64,000 nucleotides of DNA, taken from positions 1 through 64,000 of the forward strand of contig VMEW01000002.1 of assembly GCA_007375735.1 (NCBI GenBank), in the 5' to 3' direction. This DNA is from Candidatus Peregrinibacteria bacterium Greene0416_19. GTDB taxonomy: Bacteria > Patescibacteriota > Gracilibacteria > Peribacterales > Peribacteraceae. The notes under the pieces are model-generated. The model was given only the letters and a program-made list of their open reading frames with translations, made no database searches and was not told the origin of the DNA. Numbering within the stretch: the first letter of the stretch is position 1; each line of letters opens with the position of its first letter. Both the position numbers and the translations under genes were made by a program. Shown one piece after another: positions 1 through 8,701 of the stretch.

Positions 1-1060
<1,060 letters not shown>

Positions 1061-2043
1061 AATGAAACGCGCCCGGCAGCGCATGAAACTAGATGGTTAA
1101 AATCCATCCCTCCCCGATCCCGTCGGGACACGGCGTTCGAGAACGCCGTGTCGGGGAGCGTAGCTCAAGAACAGCCCCGCACGCGCAAGCGCTGCGGGGT
1201 GAAGGGTTCGATACGCGAATCGCAGCCCGTGCCATAGAAGAGGTCGATCGACGCATGCACGCGGTGAGGCATGCGGAAGATCATCATCCAAAGGCCTCGG
1301 CACAGGATGCGAGGAACAGTTTCATACGTAACCCGGGGAGATCTCACACTTGTCGGCCGTAGCCTCTTAAAAGAGAGGATACGGATCACGACAAGCCGGC
1401 TCAACCTCCATGCTTGGAGGCGAAGGCTGATGGCGAGAATCACAGTAATGGAGTCATGTGAGAAGTCAGCTGGATCGTAGTAACAGAGACGGTGTACGAT
1501 TGGTCACCAATGACCACTGTCACCTCTCTCGAAGGATCCTCTCTCGTCATAACACTCTCTCCCGACTACGTCGTCGGTCTCGTGGATGGAGAAGGAAGTT
1601 TCACCTTCCGGCTCAACACCCATCCCGGCCGAAGAAATGTCATGGAGCCACGGTTCTACTTGAAGCTCCGTGCGGAGGATCGAGCAATCCTCGATGCTCT
1701 GCGGACATTCTTCGGTTGCGGAACGGTGTACATCCAGAACGACCGGCGGCCGAACCACTCGCTCTGTTACCGATTCGAAGTCGGCAACAGACGCGACCTG
1801 CGGGAGAAGATACTGCCGTTCTTCCGGAAGTACCCTCCAAAGTCACCATCCAAGCGACGCGACTTCGAGGCATTCTGCGAGGCGATGAACATCGTCTTCG
1901 CAGGAACACATTTTACGGAAGAAGGAGTACGTGCGCTGCAATCGATCAAGATGCACATGCACTAAGCGAGAGCTCGCTGGATGCGGGAAATCCGCCCGTC
2001 CAGTGGGAACGTGAACCCCGCAAGATAGCGGGGTATCATAATC
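1061..2043 (+). other. Intervening sequence (probable intron) in the 16S decoding site
   Basis: About 983 nt separate TTGTACTCAC from CGCCCGTC; joining them restores the universal 1392-1407 element with one mismatch. The insert has strong hairpins (11-bp arms at 1127-1152; ACCCCGC/GCGGGGT at 2016-2034) and encodes a LAGLIDADG endonuclease. Self-splicing introns with such endonucleases are known in 16S and 23S genes of CPR bacteria. The base before exon 2 is not G, which the usual group I rule expects, so the intron class is unsettled. A 12-nt exon-like copy, AATCCGCCCGTC, lies at 1989-2000 and again at the true exon 2 boundary, 2040-2051. Confidence 0.85.
1510..1965 (+). CDS. LAGLIDADG homing endonuclease encoded in the 16S intron
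   Basis: A 151-residue protein with one LAGLIDADG-type motif near its N-terminus (YVVGLVDGEGSF), followed by the usual basic, aromatic beta-sheet region (RFYLKLRAEDRAIL, CYRFEVGNRRDL). Single-motif members of this family act as homodimers that cut an intronless target allele, so the intron spreads into it. The ATG at 1510 is preferred; an in-frame GTG at 1492 would add six residues. It lies wholly inside the 16S intervening sequence, on the sense strand. Expression would need a processed or internal transcript, and I see no clear promoter directly upstream. Confidence 0.85.
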   Translation: MTTVTSLEGSSLVITLSPDYVVGLVDGEGSFTFRLNTHPGRRNVMEPRFYLKLRAEDRAILDALRTFFGCGTVYIQNDRRPNHSLCYRFEVGNRRDLREKILPFFRKYPPKSPSKRRDFEAFCEAMNIVFAGTHFTEEGVRALQSIKMHMH

Positions 2044-2244
2044 CGCCCGTCAACTCATGGGAGGCAGGGGCACCCGAAGGACCGTTACCCTGTAGCATAG
2101 TGCAGCTTGATGCGACCTCACGACGAGTGAGGTTCGGCACAGGCTTCACCATGCTACGGGGGCGGTACCACGGTGACACTGCTGACTGGGAGTAAGTCGT
2201 AACAAGGTATCCGTAGGAGAACCTGCGGATGGAACATTTCCTTA
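2044..2244 (+). rRNA. rrs: 16S ribosomal RNA, exon 2 (helix 44 to 3' end)
   Basis: Starts with CGCCCGTC and runs through helix 44, the GTAAGTCGTAACAAGGTA element near 2193, and the helix 45 AACCTGCGGATGGAAC near 2220-2235. The tip of helix 44 is about 50 nt longer than in E. coli and contains an extra hairpin (CCTCA/TGAGG near 2116-2133). The tail reads GGAACATTTCCTTA where most bacteria have GGATCACCTCCTTA, so the CCTCC anti-Shine-Dalgarno core is absent here. No 23S or tRNA gene follows. Confidence 0.93.
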
Positions 2245-2590
2245 CCAGGGAAATACCTGGCCTCGTGACGCCGCAAGGCGTTTTACGTGGAGCATGCTCT
2301 GACCGGTGTCATCGTCATCATGCAATTCAATTGACCGGGGACACCCTCTCACTCTCTCCCCTCCGTAGATTCCGCTGCGTCCAGTACGCACCGGAGTCTG
2401 CGGAAGAAGGAAGAGTGATGAGCCCGATTCCCCCGCCATAGCCCGCAAGGGCGACGGCGGGAACACCTTCTCTACTACACAATGCTGTGAAGACGGCTTC
2501 ACCCTGAGCTTTTCGAATGGGTGAAGCGGTTGAAAACATATCACTCCACCAACGAAAGAAGTCCTGAACCCGAATGAAGTGATTGGAGCG
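2245..2590. other. Non-coding gap after 16S with hairpins
   Basis: I see no convincing gene here. Right after the rRNA, TTTCC and GGGAAA at 2237-2252 could fold over the tail. A nine-base-pair hairpin (GCTTCACCC / GGGTGAAGC, 2496-2527) encloses a CCTGAGCTTTTCGA segment related to the dispersed CCTGAGCGAAGTCGA repeat found elsewhere in the window. A small GCCCGCAAGGGC palindrome lies near 2441. The first hairpin could help 16S termination or processing; that is a guess. Confidence 0.4.
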
Positions 2591-2998
2591 TCACAATCCG
2601 AACTTCCGCAGCTTCCGTACGCGTGCCCGGTGCGCCTCACCTGCTTCCTTTCCTCTCTGCTCTCTCCGATGGTCTTCACCGTATTGTTCGGGAGTCTGAG
2701 CCGGGTTGGGGACAGCGAAAGGTTCGGGGTTGATAGGCGTGACCGATTCAGGGGGATCCGCACTTGATACCCGCTTCCGACTGAAGAATTTTCTGTAAAT
2801 TTTCTCGGCGGCTTCGGAAGGGCCGCTTTGCTGCTTCTCGCCCTGATCTCCTTGCTCCGGCGTCCTAGCTCCCGCATGGAGCGTCTGTCCTACCATGGCA
2901 TTGGTGTGAGACCGCGCGGCGCCGAGCAATCTTTGCTCCTTCTTCCTCTGCTCAATGGCTGCCTCCTCGTAGTCGACGAGTGTCTCATATTCGGGCAT
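2591..2998 (-). CDS. Hypothetical charged, probably disordered protein
   Basis: A 135-residue protein rich in Glu, Arg, Lys, Gln and Pro, starting MPEYETLVDYEEAAIEQRKK and ending in the basic tail RKLRKFGL. No recognised domain, signal peptide or membrane segment is visible. The start is supported by a promoter-like -10 hexamer TATATT (3005-3010) ending exactly six bases before the ATG, the spacing seen at many genes here and consistent with a leaderless transcript. It lies downstream of two other small minus-strand genes of unknown role. Confidence 0.6.
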   Translation of the reverse strand: MPEYETLVDYEEAAIEQRKKEQRLLGAARSHTNAMVGQTLHAGARTPEQGDQGEKQQSGPSEAAEKIYRKFFSRKRVSSADPPESVTPINPEPFAVPNPAQTPEQYGEDHRREQRGKEAGEAHRARVRKLRKFGL

Positions 2999-3109
2999 GG
3001 GTGCAATATATGCCAGAACCGGGCAATGGCAACAACATCGATCATCGGCCTCCGAACATCCCTGACCTAAGCGGAAAAGAAACTCCGGTCCGGAACTCGT
3101 TGCTGGTGA

Positions 3110-3295
3110 TTACTCCCCCCAAGAATCGAAATTGCAGACACTCGCGTAGACCCGCCGCCGGCCGCCGGCGATGTCGTACCGCAACTCGACTTCGGTCAGG
3201 TGCCGGTCAAGATCGATCGGCGGTTTTCCTTCCAGATCACAAGCGTTCGTGGGAGTGTTCACTTTTTCTGCGTCGTATGCGAACCCGAGAAGCAT
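3110..3295 (-). CDS. Hypothetical small protein
   Basis: A 61-residue reading frame beginning MLLGFAYDAEKV. It starts 18 nt after the stop of the gene at 3314-3634, so the two could be co-transcribed. No motif or membrane segment is recognised and no Shine-Dalgarno precedes the ATG. The same-strand context and mixed composition make it plausible, but it could be a chance frame. Confidence 0.4.
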   Translation of the reverse strand: MLLGFAYDAEKVNTPTNACDLEGKPPIDLDRHLTEVELRYDIAGGRRRVYASVCNFDSWGE

Positions 3296-3313
3296 GGATG
3301 GAGGAAGGGAGGA

Positions 3314-3634
3314 TTATGTCTGCGGGATACTCTTCGCCTCGGGAACGGGACGTGGCGGCGCGTAGTCTCGCTTGAGATCAGGCTGTGGCTTCCTCCGTTC
3401 ATCCTCCCGATGCCGATTATTCAAAACGTTCTGCACATCCTGTCCGGTTGATGATGTATCAGGTCGTACCGCAGGAGCGGAGGGCGTGCCTGGAGTGGAT
3501 GGTGTGTCGACGCTCTCCGGCTTGGAAGTCGACAGCGAAAAGAATTCACCCAGCAGGCCCGTCAGGCTCGTGACCTTGGGCACCTCCTGATTCTCACTCG
3601 GTCCTGTTTCCGGCGATGTATTCCTGAGTCCCAT
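3314..3634 (-). CDS. Hypothetical Pro/Ser/Thr-rich protein
   Basis: A 106-residue protein starting MGLRNTSPETGPSEN with a low-complexity middle rich in Ser, Thr and Pro and a charged C-terminal part. No family is recognised; it looks disordered. The ATG at 3634 is chosen because TAAAAT ends eight bases upstream; a TTG start at 3670 would add twelve residues. It is just downstream of sufD on the same strand, with a short gap and no obvious functional link. Confidence 0.5.
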   Translation of the reverse strand: MGLRNTSPETGPSENQEVPKVTSLTGLLGEFFSLSTSKPESVDTPSTPGTPSAPAVRPDTSSTGQDVQNVLNNRHREDERRKPQPDLKRDYAPPRPVPEAKSIPQT

Positions 3635-3685
3635 GGATGTACATTTTACTACACATCCGGCTTCACTCAAGCGGAAATGTCGGAA

Positions 3686-4645
3686 TCACCTCCGTTCGAA
3701 TTTCCGTGCAATGGCGCCGGCGATCAGATCCCTCGTCTCCGCATCCGACACGCGATCTGCGAGAGCGTCCAGGAATCCCCGCACGAACATGCCACGCGCC
3801 TCCTGCCTCGGGATGCCGCGCGCGGCGAAGTAGAAGAGGTCCTCCTCGGTGACGCGGCTGACAGTGGCCGAGTGGCTGGCCTTCACGTCGTTCGTTTTGA
3901 TTTCCAATCCCGGCACGACATCCACGCGAGCGGTAGGATCGAGCATCAGCACGTTCTGCGTCAGGTACGTGTTCGTGCCGCCGCCTCCGAGCCCGATCTG
4001 GATGAGGCCATTGCAGGCGACATGTCCTTTTTCTTCCGCGACGCCTTTCATGAGAATCTCCCCCGTTCCCGACGCCGCGTCGAAGATGTTCCGCGCGGAG
4101 AGCCGGTACGATTCCCGGTCAAGCGCGTAGAAGAGCCAGTTGATGACGGAGATCCCGTGCTCACCCGCGACGTGCGATTGCAGATCGTGATGCGAATCGC
4201 TCGGCCCGAGCGTCGCCACGTTCCACGTGATGCTCCCGCCCTCCACGACCCGGCTGCGCTGCAGGAAGGTAGCTTGTCCGGAGGATCCGCCGCTCTGGAA
4301 CGAGACGCACTCTGCCTGCGCCTCGCGGCCCACGAGCACTTCGGTGACGTGGATCCAGGATTCCGCTGGCGCATCATCAATCGCACATTCCAAGATGATC
4401 ATCACCAACGACCGGTCCCCGATCCTGATGAGAAGATGCACGCCCCGCGGGAATGCAGACGGTGAGAATGCCAAACGGACAGGTTCCGTGAGTTGCACGT
4501 CCACGGGGACGGTGAGGAGAAAAGATGCAGGCATCGATCCGGCCGGGAGCGCGCCGGGTTCCAGGAGCGTCTCCGGAAGCCCAGGAGGCTGCTCCAGAGT
4601 GATGCCTTTTCGCCGCGCTTCGTCGGGGAGTGGAGGGAGCTGCAC
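3686..4645 (-). CDS. sufD: SufD-like subunit of the SufBCD Fe-S scaffold
   Basis: A 319-residue protein of the SufB/SufD beta-helix family, shorter than E. coli SufD (about 420). The C-terminal half is diagnostic: NTYLTQNVLMLDPTARVDVV, then EIKTNDVKASHSATVSRV, then EEDLFYFAARGIPRQEARGM, closely matching the SufB encoded nearby. SufD pairs with SufB and the ATPase SufC to assemble iron-sulfur clusters in the cytoplasm. The GTG start at 4645 is supported by CATACT ending six bases upstream, predicting a leaderless mRNA. sufD, sufB and sufC lie in the same 7 kb on the same strand but are separated by unrelated genes. No cysteine desulfurase gene is visible. Confidence 0.88.
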   Translation of the reverse strand: MQLPPLPDEARRKGITLEQPPGLPETLLEPGALPAGSMPASFLLTVPVDVQLTEPVRLAFSPSAFPRGVHLLIRIGDRSLVMIILECAIDDAPAESWIHVTEVLVGREAQAECVSFQSGGSSGQATFLQRSRVVEGGSITWNVATLGPSDSHHDLQSHVAGEHGISVINWLFYALDRESYRLSARNIFDAASGTGEILMKGVAEEKGHVACNGLIQIGLGGGGTNTYLTQNVLMLDPTARVDVVPGLEIKTNDVKASHSATVSRVTEEDLFYFAARGIPRQEARGMFVRGFLDALADRVSDAETRDLIAGAIARKFERR

Positions 4646-4710
4646 GTCCGTAGTATGCCGGAAGGCATCTTGCCGCGTATGGAAAGTTGGTATAACATTC
4701 AGGCTCCATC

Positions 4711-5172
4711 ATGCCCATGCAGCTCTCCACCTGCGATCACCGGAACGATGATGCGGAGAGTCTCCTCGAGAAAACGTTCGTGCAGCGGGAGCTCTTCCCT
4801 CGTCCGGAGGATGCTGCCGCGTCCATCCGCACACTGCCGTTGCCTGAGCTCATCAAATTCGTCTCTCGATGGGGCTTGATCCCTCCGAAGGAAGAACAGA
4901 GACTCTGGGATCACTTCAATAACGCGAAGAGGACCGGACGCTGGTCCAAAGCATTGGAGAACTTCAACCATCGGGAGCGGGATTACTTCGCCCATCTTGC
5001 GACGTTGCTCTTCAGTGGAGAAGCGCACACCGGCGCAGAGGCGATGGAGATCCAGAGACGGCAGTTTACTGCGTTCGTGCGCACGATGAGAGCGCTGTTC
5101 AGTGCTCCGATCTCCCGTACGAACGGAAATATTGACACCGTACAACGCGGGAGTACGCTCGCTCCCCTATGA
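4711..5172 (+). CDS. Hypothetical protein upstream of LRR protein
   Basis: A 153-residue, mostly helical and charged protein without recognised motif or membrane segment. TATAAC at 4692-4697 lies 13 nt before the ATG, a plausible -10 for a very short leader; the second ATG at 4717 is possible. Its TGA overlaps the ATG of the next gene by four bases (ATGA), so the two are almost certainly translated from one message and may work together. It is divergent from sufD, and the intergenic space holds both promoters. Confidence 0.6.
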   Translation: MPMQLSTCDHRNDDAESLLEKTFVQRELFPRPEDAAASIRTLPLPELIKFVSRWGLIPPKEEQRLWDHFNNAKRTGRWSKALENFNHRERDYFAHLATLLFSGEAHTGAEAMEIQRRQFTAFVRTMRALFSAPISRTNGNIDTVQRGSTLAPL

Positions 5173-5948
5173 ATGTAGAACGACTCCTTGAACGCGTCCT
5201 CCAGGATCCCGACAGTGATGAGCCACGACTCGCGTACGCCGACATGCTCGAACATGCGGCACCAGACACAGATGCTGACCGAAACCGGCCGGCGTTCATC
5301 CGGACACAGATCGCAATCGCGCGGACGGGCATCATGACATCCCAAGAGGAGTGGGACAGGTTCCAGACTCTCCAGGCAACATCGGCGGATCTCTTCAGGC
5401 AACATGGCCACCGCTGGCAACAACCGCTCACGGAACTCGGTGCGGAAGAATGCGCATTCCACAGAGGATTCGTCCACCACATCGCCATGCGGCGGCAGGC
5501 ATTCCTCCGACGCGCGGAAGAGGTGTTCCGGACGAGCCCTATAGACAGCCTGGCCCTGAGGGATGTGGATGGGCGCATCGAGGAAGTGCTGTCACTTCAG
5601 GTCCTCTCGCGTCTGAAAGCACTCTTCCTGGAGAACGCCGGTTTGAGCGAGGATCAGGTCATCGCCATTGCAGAGTGTCCGCATCTGCAGAATCTTAAGG
5701 AGCTCGATGTAAGAGGCAACGATGTAGGAGCTCGGGGCGCCGGGGCTCTCGCAAGCCCGGCACTGATGCCGAACCTTGGTTCACTCCATATGGAGTACGC
5801 GGACATCGGCGAAGAAGGCGTCGACATTCTTCGCGGATCATTTCGGAACAAGCTGAGTTGCACGGGGTATGAGGAAAGCAAACCCAGACTGTCACTATTG
5901 ATGAGAATCCTACGGAGAGTGTTCCAACCACGATCCGGGCCGTTTTGA
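5169..5948 (+). CDS. TIGR02996-domain protein with leucine-rich repeats
   Basis: A 259-residue protein. The first ~50 residues match the TIGR02996 repeat-companion domain: an ERLLERVLQDPDSDEPRLAY start followed by ADMLEHAAPDTDADR and RPAFIRTQIAIAR. This domain is known mainly from planctomycetes and myxobacteria, where it precedes LRR-type repeats. Residues ~145-240 carry degenerate leucine-rich repeats (LKALFLENAGLSEDQV, LKELDVRGNDVGARGAGAL). No signal peptide or membrane helix, so a cytoplasmic protein-interaction role is likely. It overlaps the upstream gene by four bases and probably forms an operon with it. Confidence 0.75.
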   Translation: MNVERLLERVLQDPDSDEPRLAYADMLEHAAPDTDADRNRPAFIRTQIAIARTGIMTSQEEWDRFQTLQATSADLFRQHGHRWQQPLTELGAEECAFHRGFVHHIAMRRQAFLRRAEEVFRTSPIDSLALRDVDGRIEEVLSLQVLSRLKALFLENAGLSEDQVIAIAECPHLQNLKELDVRGNDVGARGAGALASPALMPNLGSLHMEYADIGEEGVDILRGSFRNKLSCTGYEESKPRLSLLMRILRRVFQPRSGPF

Positions 5949-5988
5949 TGGAGACCATGCACCGATGCTTCCGACCTTCACAGAGGCC

Positions 5989-6015
5989 ACCATCTCACCC
6001 CACACTTCCCTCCGG
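5989..6015 (-). pseudogene. Relic copy of the sufB 3' terminus
   Basis: Read on the minus strand, 5995-6012 encodes E-G-S-V-G-stop, the same C-terminus as the real sufB (6097-6114), with different codons: GGA/GGT, AGT/TCC for Ser and GTG/GTT. The six bases after the stop are also nearly the same. Over 24 nt, 18 match. Palindromic repeats lie between the two copies (6012-6092). This is short, so chance is not excluded, but the same arrangement recurs at recR, rnj and smpB. Confidence 0.5.
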
Positions 6016-6092
6016 CCTTCGCAAAGGCCACCGGCCGTAGCTCACTCATGAGCGAAGGCTGGCAAGTTCTCTGCTTGCTACGGCCGGCAAGC
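6012..6092. repeat. Palindromic repeat cluster between sufB and its tail relic
   Basis: Contains GGCCTTCGCAAAGGCC (6014-6029) and a larger foldback in which GGCCGTAGC (about 6031-6039) meets GCTACGGCC (about 6077-6085), with CTCACTCATGAG between. It belongs to the window's family of short GTAGC/GAGCG palindromes, another member of which lies inside secA at 12944-12975. It could also help terminate the convergent transcripts of sufB and the LRR gene. Confidence 0.6.
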
Positions 6093-6096
6093 CATC

Positions 6097-7554
6097 TCAC
6101 CCAACGGAACCCTCCATTTCCAATTCAATCAACCTGTTCATTTCCACCGCATACTCGAGCGGCAGTAGCCGCACGATCGGCTCTATGAAGCCGTTCACGA
6201 TCATCGCCTTCGCTTCTTCCTTCGGGATGCCACGGCTCATGAGGTAGAAGAGATCTTCCTCGGAGAGTTTCCCGACCGTCGCCTCGTGAGCGATCGTCAC
6301 GTCGTTGTTGCGGATCTGAATATCAGGAATCGTGTCCGTGCGGCTGACTTCATCGAGGAGCAGTGCATCGCATTCCACATTCGCTGTGCAGTCATGGGCG
6401 TGGGGGGCGACCTTCAACTGTCCGCGATAGATCGCCACACCGCCGTCTTTGCTGATGGATTTGCTGATCACTTTCGAGCTCGTGTGCGGCGCCAGATGGA
6501 AGACCTTCGCGCCGGTGTCCTGCCACTGTCCTTTATTCGCGAACGCGATGGCCATGTGGTCGCAGCGCGCGCCCTCGCCGACGAGGACGGAGCATGGATA
6601 GAGCATGGTGACGCCGCTCCCCATGTTCCCACCGATCCACTCCATCGTGGCGTCCTTCTCCACAATCGCGCGTTTGGTATTCAGGTTATACGTGTCGCGG
6701 CTCCAGTTCTCGACGCTCGAGTAACGGGCCTTCGCGCCCGGTTTCACGAAGACTTCGACGAGTCCCGCGTGCAGCGCATGACTCCCGTACTTGGGAGCGG
6801 AACAACCCTCGATGTAGTGCACGTCCGCGCCCTCTTCCACAATGATGAGCGTGTGCTCGAACTGACCCATGTTCCGCGCATTCATGCGGAAGTAGGCTTG
6901 GAGCGGGTCGCGGACCTTCACGCCTTTGGGAACGTAGAGAAAGGTCCCGCCGCTCCACACCGCACCGTGCAGCGCCGCGAACTTATGATCGGTCATGGGG
7001 ACGCACTTCATGAAGTACTGCTTCACGAGCTCCGGATGCAGGCGCACTGCATCATCCATGTCCAAGAAAATAACCCCGAGATCCTCCCACTCCCGCTTCA
7101 GGTTGTGGTAGACGACCTCGCTCTCGTACTGGGCGCCGACGCCCGCAAGCATCTTCCTTTCCGCTTCCGGGATGCCCAATCGATCGTAGACGCGGCGGAT
7201 TTCTTCCGGCACTTTCCCCCAGTCGTCCGTCTCCTCCGCGCCGGACCGCGCGTAGTAGATGATGTCATCCAGATCGAGTGCGGAAAGATCTGCACCCCAC
7301 GTCGGAAGGTCTTTCTGCCTAAAGACCTCAAATGACTTCAGGCGGTGCTCCAGCATCCATCCAGGCTCGTTCTTGTCCGCCGAGATCTGCCGTATGAGCG
7401 CTTCGCTCAACCCCCTCTGCGCGTGGTCCGCGTACGGCGCGGGATTCGCCTCATCGAAGATGGACCGGTTGAGGCCGGCGAAGATATGTGCCCCGTCCGC
7501 CGCCTTCTCCTGCGTCTGGATGACGGCCGTGACATCGTTGCGGGTGCGGGTCAT
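6097..7554 (-). CDS. sufB: SufB, core subunit of the Fe-S cluster scaffold
   Basis: A 485-residue protein of usual SufB length. Recognisable blocks include MKCVPMTDHKFAALHGAVWS, FLYVPKGVKVRDPLQAYFRM, the C-terminal beta-helix segment ISKSISKDGGVAIYRGQLKV and the family end EEDLFYLMSRGIPKEEAKAM. SufB with SufC and SufD builds and transfers iron-sulfur clusters. The start is the ATG at 7554: upstream in-frame sequence is not family-like, and TATACT ends ten bases before it. The protein ends EGSVG; a second copy of this ending lies about 100 bp downstream beyond a palindrome. Confidence 0.95.
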   Translation of the reverse strand: MTRTRNDVTAVIQTQEKAADGAHIFAGLNRSIFDEANPAPYADHAQRGLSEALIRQISADKNEPGWMLEHRLKSFEVFRQKDLPTWGADLSALDLDDIIYYARSGAEETDDWGKVPEEIRRVYDRLGIPEAERKMLAGVGAQYESEVVYHNLKREWEDLGVIFLDMDDAVRLHPELVKQYFMKCVPMTDHKFAALHGAVWSGGTFLYVPKGVKVRDPLQAYFRMNARNMGQFEHTLIIVEEGADVHYIEGCSAPKYGSHALHAGLVEVFVKPGAKARYSSVENWSRDTYNLNTKRAIVEKDATMEWIGGNMGSGVTMLYPCSVLVGEGARCDHMAIAFANKGQWQDTGAKVFHLAPHTSSKVISKSISKDGGVAIYRGQLKVAPHAHDCTANVECDALLLDEVSRTDTIPDIQIRNNDVTIAHEATVGKLSEEDLFYLMSRGIPKEEAKAMIVNGFIEPIVRLLPLEYAVEMNRLIELEMEGSVG

Positions 7555-7629
7555 GGGGGGGGGAAGTATAGCGCACAATGTACAATTGGTCAGATGAAAA
7601 TCCATACGTTTGAGAAAGGAAAACCACCA

Positions 7630-7826
7630 CCCGGGTAGCGTCAACGGCACGACCACCTCACGATGACGGATGATTTTCTACAGCTCAAAACGATCTTGCA
7701 TCTGCGCCGTGACGCGATTGGCGATCAATCATTCCACGATCGCGTCACGGCGGGGATAGTGATTGACGTGACGTGTATGTCGTTCTCGATTCCCTGACCG
7801 CGATCATGCCGTTGACGCTACCCGGG
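7630..7826. mobile_element. MITE-like foldback element with nested inverted repeats
   Basis: A 197-bp block between the divergent sufB and YkvA genes is bounded by perfect 20-bp inverted repeats (7630-7649 and 7807-7826, outer sequence CCCGGGTAGCGTCAACGGCA). Inside is a second perfect 13-bp pair (GCCGTGACGCGAT near 7707 and its complement near 7741). It encodes no protein. Terminal inverted repeats and small size are typical of non-autonomous transposable elements; a structured RNA is the main alternative. No clear target-site duplication was seen. Confidence 0.6.
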
Positions 7827-7900
7827 ATGCAGTTATTCACGCCAAAAACAGTTCAATTCCCGTGTCGAACGGTTGTGCTTCTGCGATAATCTCTCCCGCC

Positions 7901-8179
7901 ATGAATATCTTCCATCGTTTCCTCCGCATGCTCCGGCTCTACCGGAAACTTGTCCGAGATCCGCGCACGCCGGCCTTCGCGAAGATCCTGCCATGGCTCA
8001 GCATCCTCTACATCCTGTGGCCCATCGACATCATTCCAGACATCTTGCCGCTCCTCGGGCAAATCGATGATGTCATGATCATCCTGCTCCTCATCTACAT
8101 AGCCATCCAGATGGTGCCGAAGGGGGTGAGGGACCAGGCCGACAAAAACATCATTGACGTGGAACCGGTGAAGAAATAG
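7901..8179 (+). CDS. YkvA-family (DUF1232) small membrane protein
   Basis: A 92-residue protein with the DUF1232 core: a basic start (FHRFLRMLRLYRKLVRDPRT), then LPWLSILYILWPIDIIPDIL, a short GQIDDV turn, and a second hydrophobic segment MIILLLIYIAIQMVP. The WPIDIIPD motif is characteristic. Two membrane helices are predicted; the family's function is unknown. GATAAT ends ten bases before the ATG, suggesting a very short leader. The gene runs alongside the RDD-family gene. Confidence 0.8.
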   Translation: MNIFHRFLRMLRLYRKLVRDPRTPAFAKILPWLSILYILWPIDIIPDILPLLGQIDDVMIILLLIYIAIQMVPKGVRDQADKNIIDVEPVKK

Positions 8180-8242
8180 AAAACGGCACTCGCATACAGC
8201 ATCGGTTGGGGGTAGCATCGCCCTCATTCTCCTTCCTCATTT

Positions 8243-8671
8243 ATGCCCCACGCATCGTCCGCCACGTACGCCGGCTTCTGGCTGCGCGCGGTCGCCTCCA
8301 TCATCGACGGCATTCTCATCCAGGTAGCGCTGTGGATCCTGGGCGCCGGAGCGAGCATGGGCGGATTCGGCATGGGCGCGCCCGGCATGATGGGAAGCAC
8401 GCGCGGCGGTGTCGGCATCCTCGCGGGCCTCCTGTACTACGTGCTGATGGAATCGTCGGAAAAGCAGGCCACACTGGGCAAGATGGCGCTCGGTATCAAG
8501 GTTACGGACCTCGATGGCAAGCGCGTCACGATCGGACGGGCGGCAGGACGGTACTTCGCCAAATACGTTTCCGCGATCATCTTGGGAATCGGCTTCCTGA
8601 TGGCCGCTTTCACCCAGAAGAAACAGGCGCTGCACGACATGATCGCCGGGACGTTGGTGGTGCGGGGGTGA
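8243..8671 (+). CDS. RDD-family membrane protein
   Basis: A 142-residue protein opening with the RDD hallmark (GFWLRAVASIIDGILIQVAL, with Arg and Asp in the first helix). A Gly/Met-rich linker follows, then a second helix and the family block QATLGKMALGIKVTDLDGKR. A third hydrophobic segment (VSAIILGIGFLMAAF) and the C-terminal KKQALHDMIAGTLVV complete it. RDD proteins are small integral membrane proteins, some linked to ion exchange; the role here is unknown. It is 63 nt downstream of the YkvA gene; CATTCT lies 12 nt before the ATG. Confidence 0.85.
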   Translation: MPHASSATYAGFWLRAVASIIDGILIQVALWILGAGASMGGFGMGAPGMMGSTRGGVGILAGLLYYVLMESSEKQATLGKMALGIKVTDLDGKRVTIGRAAGRYFAKYVSAIILGIGFLMAAFTQKKQALHDMIAGTLVVRG

Positions 8672-8701
8672 AGGATGCCTCACTGAAACCTTTCTTTCTC
8701 G

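Noticed and set aside
3574..3590. GCACCTCCTG near 3580 and ATCACCTCCG near 3680 as a displaced 16S tail exon
   Set aside because: Both lie within or at the end of minus-strand genes (the 106-residue gene and the sufD stop), and no intron-like features connect them to helix 45.
2245..3700. 23S rRNA or spacer tRNA after the 16S gene
   Set aside because: No 23S start sequence and no cloverleaf were found; coding frames on the other strand begin within 350 bp.
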